From NCBI GenBank assembly GCA_024500155.1, contig CM044869.1, forward strand, positions 50,485,898 to 50,549,897: a stretch of DNA of 64,000 bases, read 5' to 3'. Position numbers and translations under genes: made by a program. Below are positions 54,192 through 64,000 of the stretch, piece after piece. Under the pieces are notes generated by a model. The model searched no databases. It was given only the letters and a program-made list of their open reading frames with translations, and had not been told where the DNA came from. The stretch's first letter is position 1. Every line of letters begins with the position of its first letter. This DNA is from Chenopodium formosanum (lineage: Eukaryota; Streptophyta; Magnoliopsida; Caryophyllales; Amaranthaceae).

Positions 54192-56584
54192 AAAAGAAAA
54201 AATCAAACCCCAGTTTTTTTTTTCTGGGATTAAAACCCTAGATCTAGTTCATGTTCTTCATTCATCTTGCTCATCTCCACCTTCATCTTCTCTCTCCACC
54301 TCCACTTTCTCTCTCCTGCCATTGTAGGACGGAAATATCGTACCTTCATCTTCTCTCTCCACCTCCTTATTGACTGAAAATGGCGAATCTCACCCCACTT
54401 GATGAAGCTTGTTTACTGAAAAACCACAAAAGTTAAACTAAAAAAAAAAAACAAAATACACATAACCTACTAAACTTGCCTTCTATCTAAGTCCTTTATG
54501 AGGTTATGTGTGGCAGTCTGCCCCTGTGTTTCTTGCTCCTTTTTCTGCACTTAGTCAGCATCTACTTCTTGCTGATCACCTTCAGCCCCTCCCTTTCTTG
54601 CCATTGTGATGATTCTGTCATTGATAAAATGTCTAGCATGTTCTATAATAGCTGGGCTTACCTTCAGATTATCTGGTAACAAACCAAGATTCTCAAGTCT
54701 GTCTTTTGCCATGTGGGGTGGTGTGAAATTGTTGCCACCTTGACGCTTAAGAATTTCAACCATTGTTCTTTGCAATGTCAACCAAACCGACTTATTAACC
54801 TTTGGCTCAAAAGATTCATAAGCTTCCTCAACCGTTTCAATTAATTCCTTCAAGTTTTTTGGAAATGAATGATATTGAATTGACTGAATGCAGTTAAATA
54901 ATCCTAAATCCAACACATTCAGATTAGGGGGATTGAGCGGGTTGGTACACCATTTGTATGTTGAACCCATTTTGTGTAGTGGTTGCCATGAACTCTTCAT
55001 CTCTTGGAATTTTTTGCTTATGTTTGCTAGCCATTTTGCAATGATTGTTGGAATCACCTTTTGGGTAGCATTTTCCTAATCTCATCCTTGTTGACATTCT
55101 GGACAACTTTGATTTCCAGAGTTCCTACACTTCTGTTTTTGCTGTTTATTTTTGCTGTTTGGTGGATAATAAATGGGAAAATGCCGTATTTTCCATCAAA
55201 AGTGATAAAGCTGCTTGTGTTTGAATGTGGCCTTCAAATAAGAGCCATGAACACGGCTTTCAATTTGAACCTTCTGAATTGTTCACATCTGTAGGGATTA
55301 TCTTCATTAGGAAGAAGATAAAACCTCCTCGTTTCGGGGTTTAAAAAAAACCATTTCTCATCGATATGGATGACATTATCCATATCGTTGAATGTTGGAT
55401 ATGTTGATGGTCCTCTGGGCAAAATGTGTGACAGTGTCATTTGACCCTTGCTATTTTGTGGTTGTCTGTTAGTCTTGGATGATTGTTGCTAGTGTGTGTT
55501 ATTAGAATTCCCTTCTTTTTCAGTCGATGCACAGTTGATTTGCTGACTTTAAGAGCTCCAGCATAACTTCTTTCAGTTGTCCTCAAACGAAGAGGCACTG
55601 ATTGAAGCCATTCTGCTGAGTATTCTCTTGGCTTTGGGCCTGTTTTCCCAAGCTTCTTTGTTCTGACATCAACCACTCCCCCTTGTTCTCTTTGTTTGCA
55701 TAAATCTGCATAAATTCTTGTGATGGTTGACTTGTGCACACCGTAATCTCTTGCTAGTTTGGCTTTTGCACTTCTAGGGAGATCCCCATTGTGTCCAAAT
55801 TTATTTCTAGTTTTAGTCTATTCCTTCGATTATTGTCTTCATACTCGTTGCTGAAATGTATGTGCAGATCATTGTTGGATTGCCCCATTTCTTCCTCCAT
55901 TAAAATCTGATCAATGCTAAAAAAATCAGAACTGTCCATGCTTTTTCTTTGTTGTTGACAGGTTGTTGATGAAGAAAAAGGCTGGAAGAAGATCACCCTT
56001 TTGATGCTGGCTCACTTACTGTAAATCTCTGATGTTGCTGATGTTAATGGAGAAACTTCTTTTTTTTTTCTTTTTTTTTTTTTTTTTGGAGGACTCACTT
56101 AATTTAAAGTGTATTAATTAGGACATTATGTTTGGGTACTGCTGAAAATTTATGATGAAGTTGTTGGTAGTTGACTGAATTTATAGTGACATTTGATAGT
56201 AAATGTGGTACAATGGAGGGTAAATGAAGTTGGGTTAAAATTTTGAATTTTGCTTGAAAAATTCAAGTTGTTGAAAATTTTAAATTTGGGGAAAATTTTT
56301 GTGGGGAAACATGGCTGAAATTTAGGAGGGAAACGTAAATCCCTCCAAAATTCAGCCAACAATTCCCACAAAATATACTCCCACCCAAATTTGGGCCCCA
56401 CGACAAACCCACCAAAAAAAAAAAAATTATCTCTCCAAAACAGGTTCCCACCTTTTCCCTCCAGATTTTCTTTCTCCAATTTCCTTAATCACATGCAATT
56501 AAATATACAAAGACTATCTTACTCAAATTTTGCCTAGGAGTCCGTGAGAGCTCCAAAGTTGCATCTAATATGTTCCGGAGGTAG
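53913..56584 (-). mobile_element. Mariner-like element, 2.67 kb, degenerate
   Basis: Perfect 30-bp inverted ends (ctacctccggaacatattag...) with TA duplications at 53911-53912 and 56585-56586. A subterminal direct copy of acattagatgcaacttt lies at about 53963. The interior holds a minus-strand transposase pseudogene. A 39-base A tract lies near 54151-54189. The first nine bases of the ends, ctacctccg, are shared with the 90-bp MITEs at 5.4 and 13.6 kb. Confidence 0.95.
54551..55996 (-). pseudogene. Plant mariner (DDD) transposase pseudogene
   Basis: Pieces appear in order. An acidic N-terminus lies at 55996-55805. A helix-turn-helix DNA-binding part (DLPRSAKAKLARDYGVHKST, then KVSKSTVHRLKKKGI) reads to about 55445. 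The first catalytic Asp is in NVIHIDEKWFF (about 55375). A FITFDGKYGIFPF block follows, then VIPTIIAKW and the last catalytic block, which reads NPPNLNVLDLG where the family has Asp in SPDLNVLDLG. Frames change near 55800, 55440 and 55060, with a stop near 55230. The segment carrying the second catalytic Asp (QDNA-x-PH) was not found. The transposase is dead. Confidence 0.88.
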
Positions 56585-56866
56585 TATATGAGATTAATTA
56601 TTATGTATAATTAGTTTTTAATTAATTTTATCAAGTATGTAATTGAGGTTATTATTTTTTAAGTAAGGGTATTTTTGTCAATTTGCTAGAATAAAGTTAC
56701 TAAATATGGATGAAAAACATTTGTTGTACAAAATAGGAAGCATCTATTTATAGTATATATTACACATAATAGTGGGTGGGGAAGTAAATTTTATGGTTTG
56801 ATTGAGTTTATATCATAGGCATATTGTTAGTTTAAATTTCTAATATGCAATATTTTGCCTTTAAAG

Positions 56867-57329
56867 AAAAGGATAAATTGGTAAAAATAATTTCAAATTT
56901 TGTCTGCTTGCTCAAAATAATCCTAATTATGAATTGTATTTTTAAATAATTTGAACTTTGGCGGTCATCCGCTTTAAACAGTCCTAACCGGTCATCAAAT
57001 CTATTGTATCAGGTTAAGGAACATGTGGCACTATGTGATTGGTTGAAAAAATAAAAAAAAATAATTAAAAAAAAACTTAAAAATAATTAAATTAATAAAA
57101 TCTGATTTATTTTTTTTAAAAAAAGAATTCTCTCTCTCCCCCAGCTCGTCAGCCACCTGTCGCCCACCACAGCCACCCAACGCCGACCCCCTTCATCACA
57201 ACCTGCCAGCCATAACCACCCTTGTCACCCCTCCCTTTTTCTCCGACCATCCTTGAACCACTCGCAGCCATGAAAATCTCTTTGTAACCACCCCCAAAAC
57301 AACCCCAATGACCAACCCACAAACCTAAT
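56867..57329. mobile_element. Left part of a long-TIR (Mutator-like) element related to 35308-36312
   Basis: The order of landmarks matches the left half of the 35.3-kb element: ggtaaaaataattt, aataatcctaattatgaatt, ttgaactttggcggtc, ccggtcatcaaat, gtgattggttgaaaaaat, then a CT/C-rich centre (agccacctgtcgcccacc). It stops at about 57329, where an LTR-like sequence begins, so the right half is missing or displaced. The minus-strand ORF is low-complexity. Confidence 0.55.
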
Positions 57330-58752
57330 TGTAACACCCCCAAATCTCCCTCTACGGAAATACTAGTAAAATACGTATAATTATACCGTAGAGATAGACT
57401 TGGGCGTATTACCGCCGCGTGATTACGCAAGGCTACTCAAAATACTTAACTCAATAACAAACTTGCAGCGGAAACTCAACTTTCTTTTATTAATACTTAT
57501 AAAAATAGTAATATTATTATGAGTACTCAAAATAAAGACAAAACCAACATTCCTAAACTAGGTGAAGCAAATCCCGGGACTCTCATATGCTCATTCATGA
57601 CTCCAACTGAAAATAGTCAACACTGCTTACCATTACGGTAAACAGGGCGAACCAAAACAAATAAGAAATACAGATTAGCAAAATATGCTAAGTACGATAA
57701 GTGCAAGATAATGTAAACTCAATTTATTTGCAAACATGCTTTAAAAATCAATTCTAATAATTAATCCAATAAATTTCAAACTCATTATTCCAAAATCGAT
57801 TCCAATGATTCAATATTCAAAATAATAGTTAATAAAACCAATTCCTTTATTAAGAACCAATTTCTTTTAATCCAATTCCCCACCCAACTGTGCACACCCC
57901 CCAAGCTATTCTCCTTATATTACAAGACTATTCTCGAGGAAAGACCCGGTCATACAAAGTCCAAGGCCTTATCAATAAACCAAATCCGCATAGTGGGATT
58001 ACCAACATGCTTGTAAAGCATTAATAATAATAATTCAATAAATCCTCTTTAAATCCAATAATTCCAACTTTTAATAATAATAATAATAATAATTCAAACT
58101 CCTTTTTATTTAATTCCACATGCTTTCAAAATCAAACCTTTTAAACATGAATAATAATTTCAATTATTTAAAACATGATATAAAATCAATACTCAAATTT
58201 AATTATTAAAACCAATTATTCAAACATACTTTTATTTCATAAATCATAATTCAATTTAATTTAATTCAATCATCAAAAATCATTCAAACATGCTAATTCA
58301 AATCAATCTTTTTCAAGGTATCTAACCACCTAACGTACCTTGATCCTTGCTAAAAAAACCACACAAAAAGAACCTCAAGAACCTTGATTCCGAATATCAA
58401 TCAATACTTCGCACTTTCAAAGTTCAATCACGAATACACCTTGCAAATAACATAACCATAAGGTTATCACAACATAAACTCAAATCTAATGTGCATGGAT
58501 TATAAAACTCTTTTAAAATAATACTTTAATATAAAATTATAGCTTTGAAATAGGTATTTGTATTTTAGAAAACTAACCATGAAGAAGATAAAGGATTAGG
58601 ATTAAAGAAAATTGAATTTTCGTAGGAAAGAATAGGCAGAACTTGCAGAGGTCATAAATCCTTCAATATAACTCCGAATTGGGTGATTCTTGAGCCTAAC
58701 CTCAAGGATTTTTCGAGAGGAACAATCTTCTGTGAAATATCAATACCTCAAA
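57330..58752. mobile_element. LTR-like repeat starting TGTAACACCCCC (unclassified retroelement fragment)
   Basis: TGTAACACCCCC resembles the start of LTRs of some plant retroelements, and ctacggaaatactagtaaaa is mirrored by accgtagag a little downstream. The rest is AT-rich with no ORF. No end or second LTR is visible before copia copy 2 begins at 58753, so the class is open. Confidence 0.35.
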
Positions 58753-59542
58753 TGAAGGAATTGTGTCTTCGATAAGTGCAATTACTAGATATATCAAGGA
58801 TCACTATTATGGAGATAATAAGTTCATTCTATTGGGGCGTCATCCTCTGTTACTAGACTATGAGAGATGATCTTTGGGCTAGTCAAATAGTCCAAAGCCC
58901 TTTAAAATGGATCCTATATTGGTCACACACAAGGGTAATGGGTTAAGCAAGTTAGAGGCCCATTAATGGGCTTCATGAGCAATTAATTAGTCATAAGTAT
59001 GATTGGGCTAAGTATAGTTTGAGTGGGATTAGGAATTGGGCTTGGATTTGGACTTGGACTATTATTTAGAGATATGATCTATAAATAATAGTCATGCCTA
59101 GGGTTGATGATTAAGACACAATTAACATACAGTGAATTGTGAATCTACCAACCACCATCCAAAAGCCCTCACCCTTTCTCTCTCACACGCACGCCCCTCA
59201 CTCTCCCCTCTCACCCACGGCCGGCCACCCCTAGTGGCCACGTGGTGTTGCGTGGTGGTTCTTGGCTAGTTGATCGTTCGTTCATCTCCGTAGAAGGTCG
59301 ATAGAAGGGTTCTTTCGCGACTAACTAGCATTAGTGGAGGTCTTAATCTGTGCCCGTGGACCAAGTAGAGGAATCACGTTTGAGGTTCTTTATCTCCCCA
59401 TTGTTCTTGCTCGATCACCGTGGAATCACGCTTCAAAGGTATAATTCTTACTTCTTTATGTGTTATGCATGAGATCCTTAGTTTGGTGCTATGTGAATAT
59501 GATTCATGTTATTTCCGCATTTAGTACCTATAATCTCCTGCA
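58753..59542 (+). repeat. 5' LTR of copia copy 2
   Basis: Starts TGAAGGAATTGTG, ends CTCCTGCA, with many substitutions and small indels against the LTRs of copy 1. tggtatcag follows one base after the end. Confidence 0.93.
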
Positions 59543-62385
59543 GTGGTATCAGTTAGCCTCTTGCATTTACATATATTGAGTAATAATTATTTGATAATCC
59601 ACAATTTTAATTCAATTAGGAGGGAGAATATTTAATTATGGGTCAATTGTTATTTTAAATGCAATTTAACAATATAGAATCATTAAAGGTGTTTAATTTG
59701 CTCCATATTAGCCTAGAATTGATCCGTTTTGCCCCATAAAAATCGAAAAACTCGAACCCCTAAACCCTAATTTCGAAAATTTCGAAATTTTAAACCCTAA
59801 TTTGTGAAATTTTGTGTTTAATTTTGATTTATTTCGATGGTAATATGTTTAAGGAATTTAATCTATTTGATTACATGTTAAAATTATGAATTTTTCATGA
59901 TCAAATTATTTAATTTAAGTGTTAAATTAAATTGGGGATTAATTTCATCAAGAACCCTAATTTCAAAATTGAATATGATTTAGTTTTGGAATTAATTGGA
60001 CCACATAAAGTTTAATTTATTTTTACAAAAATCTGTTTTGTTTTAATTAATTAAAATAAAAAAAAATAAATAAAAGGAAAGGGGTGAAATTACAGCAGCA
60101 ACCACCGCGGCTGGGTGGCGCTGCTGCTGCTGGTGGTCCAGGAAGGAGGGGCGGGGCTGGGATCAGACAGCAAAGGGGCAGCGCAGCAGTGCACCACCCC
60201 GTTGCGTGTGCTGCTGCTGCTGTTCCTGCGTTACTGCAGGGGCAGCGCACACCGCAAGGTGTGCGACCACCGTGGCTGGCTTTGGCTGGCCACACCACGG
60301 TGGTTGACGCGGTTTTTTTAAAAAAAAAAAAAATTTTAATTTTATTTTAGATAAAATCAGATTTCAAATTTAAAAAAAAAAAAGGATAAGTTTAAATTTT
60401 GAAAAGATAATTAACAAAATTAAAGTTGTTATTTTTGTTAAGTTTGGATAATTATGGAGCAAAAGATTCTATTTGGATAATAGTTGATTAAATAATGTGA
60501 TTATCCCATGATTATTTATGGATAATAATAATTGATTTAAAATATGTGATTGGTTAGTAATTAGGATAGAATTTCCTAAATTAGTTAGGATAATCATTGA
60601 AAATAAATATGATTTATCTTCCATAATTCAAATAAGATTTGATTCTATCTCATACCTAAATTAAAATATATGATATTTTATGGTTGGTCATGAATAATAT
60701 ATGATATTATCTAATTACAGTAATTAATTAATTAAAATATGAGATATTTATAGCCATGTTTCCTTTATTATGATCATTTGATGTTATAGTTTAGGAAAGC
60801 ATGATGAGTGATTTATTATATGGTACTTTATAATATATGATATTGTTTATTGCTATATATAGACTAGTATGGCCATAGATTCTAAATACGATCTGCGCAT
60901 CGTGATGTATTTTTGTAATCTAAATACGGTTTGCGTACCGTTAAGTATTTTTGTAATTTATTTTATTTTATTTAAGTAGTAGATAGAATAGAATAATATT
61001 ACAGGTTGCAGTTGATCCAAAAGCCAATGAAGTGAAGGCCCAATGGAGCAAGATGGATGATATCCATGAAGGTTCAAGTGGGAGCATTTTGCTTTATTAG
61101 TTTTCTAAGGATTAAGGGGCCATACTATGTCATGTTTTATTGCATTAGTAGATTATGCATGTTTAGGTTTATTTATGTTGCTTGATGATGCGCTAGAGTT
61201 CACTATATAATCACAACATAATAAATCTAGATCCCAGCAATATTGATGCAGCTTTTCCAATTAAAAACCCGACGAAAACCTTGATCGTTTGTGATGGGTC
61301 GGCCTCAGCAGAGCGTCATAATATATCTTGGGGAAGTGGGGGTAGATCACGTTCTACACTTTTAATTGGTTATATTCAATAAGGTTACCTAAAGATCAGT
61401 TTAGAACCTTGAAGCTAAGGGTAATAATTAAACATGTGATGGTTAATTATTCAACCAAGAATTACAAGAGTTGTAATCAGTAAAGAGTTTACTCACCTTG
61501 AAAATGTAATGGTTGATGGCAGGGCCTCAGTTCGGTTAATTATTGCACAAATAAAGGATCTTGGAATCATTTTATTCAATAGGGATCATTTAAAATTGAA
61601 TAAAGTGCTTTAAAGTTACCAATAATTACTAATATTGTTTGTGGTACTTTAAATTTGTTAAACATAATTATTGAATTTTGCCTCGTTTTGTTTTTGTTTG
61701 TAGATGAATAACTTATATGACCAACACAGATTTACCAATGAAACTCAATTTAAGGCTAAATCTCAGAAACTACAGGCAGTGGGAGGGCGAATTTCTCCTG
61801 GTCAGGATCCTGAAATGCATGCAAAATTAGTTTTGGATGCACAAAGGGTCAAGTACCTAATACTGGAATCTATTCCAAACTGTTGGTATAATAGGTTCAG
61901 ACGGTATGAGGTGACCAACTTGTATCAATGTCTTCGTGCTATCTGTAGAGGTGGCATGGGGGCATTGGGTAGTGGAGGTGTCAACGATCCAAATGTAAGA
62001 GAGATCGTTAACTCGATCCCTCAGATTTACTATTCCTGGGCTGACAGTTTAAGGTATGAGACTTACAGGATTCATGGTAAGATAATGGCAAAGAAACTCT
62101 TACCTGGTCAGTCAGTAAGGAACCATGTCAATGAATTTGTTGATATGATCAATCAAATGGATATCCTTGGGAAACCGATCGATGATGATTCTGCGCGTGA
62201 CATTATCTTGTTCTCGCTCCATGCTGGTTTTGACATTGTAAGACTTTCTCATAATGATGAGGGGTCATCAGCAAATTTGATCAACATCTTACTTAACCAT
62301 GCTAAGGAGTACCTGATAAGGAGAGATTGCCAGTACTTCTTTTGTGGTGGATGGCAAGCCCATACACCAGGGTGTCCCCATTACT
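58753..62385 (+). mobile_element. Ty1/copia copy 2, 5' part only, interrupted by a hAT transposon
   Basis: A 790-bp 5' LTR (58753-59542), the same partial primer-binding site, and a 2.16-kb leader with the GC-rich island (about 60092-60311) and both hairpins (60884-60912, 60922-60950). It then has the start of gag, ending at 62385 at the hAT boundary. It is visibly more diverged from copy 1 than copy 1's LTRs are from each other. The rest presumably lies beyond the window. Confidence 0.93.
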
Positions 62386-62387
62386 AA
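61704..62387 (+). pseudogene. Broken gag of copia copy 2
   Basis: Starts at the same ATG as copy 1, but an extra base after the sixth codon shifts the frame. A deletion of roughly 70 bp (positions equivalent to 26055-26125 of copy 1) brings it back. It then follows copy 1 closely (ISPGQDPEMHAKLVLDA ... PIDDDSARDIILFSLHAGFD) up to the Cys-rich segment, where the hAT insertion ends it. The first Cys pair reads CQYFFC instead of CQCFYC. Confidence 0.88.
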
Positions 62388-62565
62388 ACATGGGCACGGG
62401 CCGTGCCCGTGCCGCCGCGGGCCGCGCCCGTGCCGCCGCGGGCCGTGCCTGGCCGTGCCGGGGTGGGGGCCGTGCCGTGCCTGAAATTGGCACACCCCAG
62501 CCCACGGCACGGCATGGCCCACGTGCCTAGCGGGCCGTGCCGTGCCGGGCCGCGGGCCAAACCGT
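62388..62565. other. GC-rich subterminal palindromic region of the hAT element
   Basis: About 175 bp of very high GC built from gggccgtgcc, gccgcgggcc and ggcacgg in both orientations (gggcacgggccgtgcccgtg is nearly self-complementary). It is followed by a T run and AT-rich DNA. It is probably the subterminal transposase-binding region. The ORFs on both strands are by-products. Confidence 0.8.
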
Positions 62566-62581
62566 GCCATCCTTCAATTTT

Positions 62582-62612
<31 letters not shown>

Positions 62613-62898
62613 AAAAAAAAACGAATTAAAAACAACAATGCATATAATAAAAAAAAATACGAGTGCGATAATCCGAAAACACAAAAAATTGAAGAATAAC
62701 TTATTTTATTATATGACGGTAGCCGGTACGAATGTACGATAATTCAATAATACAAAATTACAAAATAAGTAATGATAATTAAGAATCGTACAATAGTGTA
62801 TGAATATTGAATAACTTCATTTATTATACGGAATACGAAGTTCGATAATACAAAAGGAATACAATAGTGTATAATGTAAATATGTAATCATGTAATTA

Positions 62899-64000
62899 TT
62901 ATTGGTCGTCTTCGTCTTCGCCTTCGTCTTCATCTTCGTCTTCGTCTCCTAGAGGTTCAAGTTCATCCGCCAATTGAGTGGATTGAGAAGTATGAGAACT
63001 AAAAGAAGTCGACGTTCCTTCATCGTCGTCGTTTTGTGCATAAGTACGATCTTGAGAACGAGTTTCGGCATCCAACCAATCCTTGAAGCAAACACACATT
63101 TCAAGTGTTTCGGGTTTTAGTCAAGTTCTTCTATCGTTTAGAACTCTTCCCGACGCACTAAAAGCTCTTTCGGAAGCAACGGAGGAGACTTGGATAGCAA
63201 AAATATCACGAGCCATTGCCGACAAAATTGGATGTTTCACGGCTTGTGATTTCTACCAATTGAGGATGTCGAGGCCAAACTTCTCTTCATTGTCCATGCC
63301 TTTCATGAAGTCGTAACTTAAGTACATTTGAAACTCCGAAACATCACTTTGTGTTCTCCTAGATGATGATGATTCTGTACCTGAATACTTAGACATCAAG
63401 TTAGCAGCTTGTGCAAATAAACCTTTGGCCCGTTTACTTACATTTTTGGATGTTTGAGAAGGGGCAAATCGAGACACGGTTCCATATTTACTTTCATAAA
63501 CTCTATATAAATTAAAAAACTCATCCGTCACCTTATTCTTAAAAGTTTCAACATCATCTTTAAAATTCATGTTACTATAATAAATATCAATTAATAAAAA
63601 GGTGCCATCATATTTTTGTCTAGGATCTAAAATAGAAGCAAAAATATAAATCATAGGAATATTGGTGTAATATTTACGCCATTTATCCTCCATGGATGGA
63701 AGATATCCACGATAAACATGTTGTGATCGGTGTTCCGTAAAAAGTTGTGCAAGTAAACATGCATTGCTAAGAAAAGAATGAGCACAAGGATTATATACAG
63801 AAGAAAAACAATATGTCATACCATATAGTAATTGTAAAAACTGCATATATTTTTCACAATTAGCCCAATCATCTTCTAGTAAAGCATTTTGTGGAAATTT
63901 CATATTATAAAAAAGTGTTAAATGAACCTTGTACTCGATTGCCCGACTCAACATTTCATATGTGGAGTTCCACCTAGTTGGACAATCCGGTGCTATTTTT
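62899..64000 (-). pseudogene. hAT transposase (RNase H-like and C-terminal dimerisation domains), N-terminus beyond window
   Basis: The minus-strand frame shows the DDE core side (KWRKYYTNIPMIYIFASILD followed by PRQKYD) and the hAT dimerisation domain (HPILSAMARDIFAIQVSSVA, then SERAFSASGR), ending in a Glu/Asp-rich tail. Both are usual for plant ZBED/RICESLEEPER-type hAT proteins. The frame is continuous but for two in-frame stops. One is TAG at 63253-63255, next to the Trp of ILNW, where the family has a second Trp. The other is TGA at 63121-63123, just after the RVLNDRRT motif. No frameshift is seen in the window. Otherwise well preserved, hence recently inactivated. Confidence 0.88.

Larger units (their letters stand above)
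53430..56786. mobile_element. Older Stowaway/mariner-like element, interrupted by a mariner-like transposon
   Basis: Left end cttcctctgcccattattat followed by gtgcaat. Right end, inverted, cttccccacccactattatg followed by tgtaat. TA occurs at 53430-53431 and 56785-56786. The shared ACTTCC...CCCA-TATTATGTG ends differ from those of the inner element. Without the insert it would be about 0.7 kb. Confidence 0.55.
62386..64000 (-). mobile_element. hAT transposon inserted in copia copy 2 (one end in window)
   Basis: Copia homology stops after ccccatta and the element begins near taaacatgggcacgggcc. About 500 bp further in, a minus-strand hAT transposase begins and runs off the window, so only the transposase 3' side end is seen. 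The target duplication cannot be checked without the other end. Confidence 0.8.

Noticed and set aside
54739..54972. Possible short gene in the 54-55 kb region on the plus strand
   Set aside because: All open frames here overlap the minus-strand mariner transposase pseudogene and have no independent support.
1..64000. tRNA, rRNA, CRISPR, prophage or bacterial-type defence system
   Set aside because: No cloverleaf, rRNA-like block, regular spacer array or prokaryotic operon was seen. The window is plant nuclear DNA.

Overview
This window is nuclear DNA from a flowering plant, most likely a eudicot. It has spliced genes with GT-AG introns, TATAAAAG promoters, plant-type receptor-like-protein genes and a dense load of plant transposons: Ty1/copia, mariner/Stowaway, hAT, PIF/Harbinger, Mutator-like and a Helitron-like end. 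The family cannot be fixed from sequence alone. Nothing bacterial, phage-like or CRISPR-like is present.

Layout. 1-2.3 kb: last exon of a plus-strand gene, then a short minus-strand TSR2-like gene, possibly truncated. 2.3-6.6 kb: AT-rich intergenic DNA crowded with small transposons, several nested. 6.9-10.8 kb: a complete five-exon gene for an unrecognised 168-aa protein. 11.8-20.3 kb: two tandemly duplicated Cf-9-like receptor-like protein (RLP) genes, both pseudogenes damaged in different ways, separated by a 1.2-kb element with a 9-bp target duplication. 20.3-23 kb: intergenic DNA with a hAT-type non-autonomous element. 23.0-31.5 kb: a full-length, apparently very young Ty1/copia retrotransposon with an uninterrupted 1,319-codon polyprotein. 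31.5-34.4 kb: intergenic, with one orphan exon and a small ORF. 34.4-39.3 kb: a probable hAT-type insertion loaded with other elements. 40.0-41.3 kb: a minisatellite.

44.1-53.1 kb is the healthy genic part. It holds an intronless RING-H2 ubiquitin ligase gene and a complete 12-exon gene (996 aa, exons worked out here) for the plant CTF4/WDHD1 homologue (EOL1), both on the minus strand. 53.4-56.8 kb: a decayed mariner-like transposon with 30-bp perfect inverted ends, inside an older Stowaway-like element. 56.9-64.0 kb: stacked transposons, with a second, broken copy of the same copia family inserted in an LTR-like repeat and itself interrupted by a hAT transposon that runs off the window.

The working genes (168-aa protein, RING ligase, EOL1) do not form a pathway. 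EOL1/CTF4 acts at the replication fork and in chromatin inheritance, and the RING protein in ubiquitination. The most informative features are the transposon biology: paralogous empty sites that prove insertions, nested insertions that give relative ages, and a pair of hairpins with compensatory base changes in the leader of the copia element, kept in both copies. Coordinates of small elements were counted by eye and may be off by 1-2 bases.
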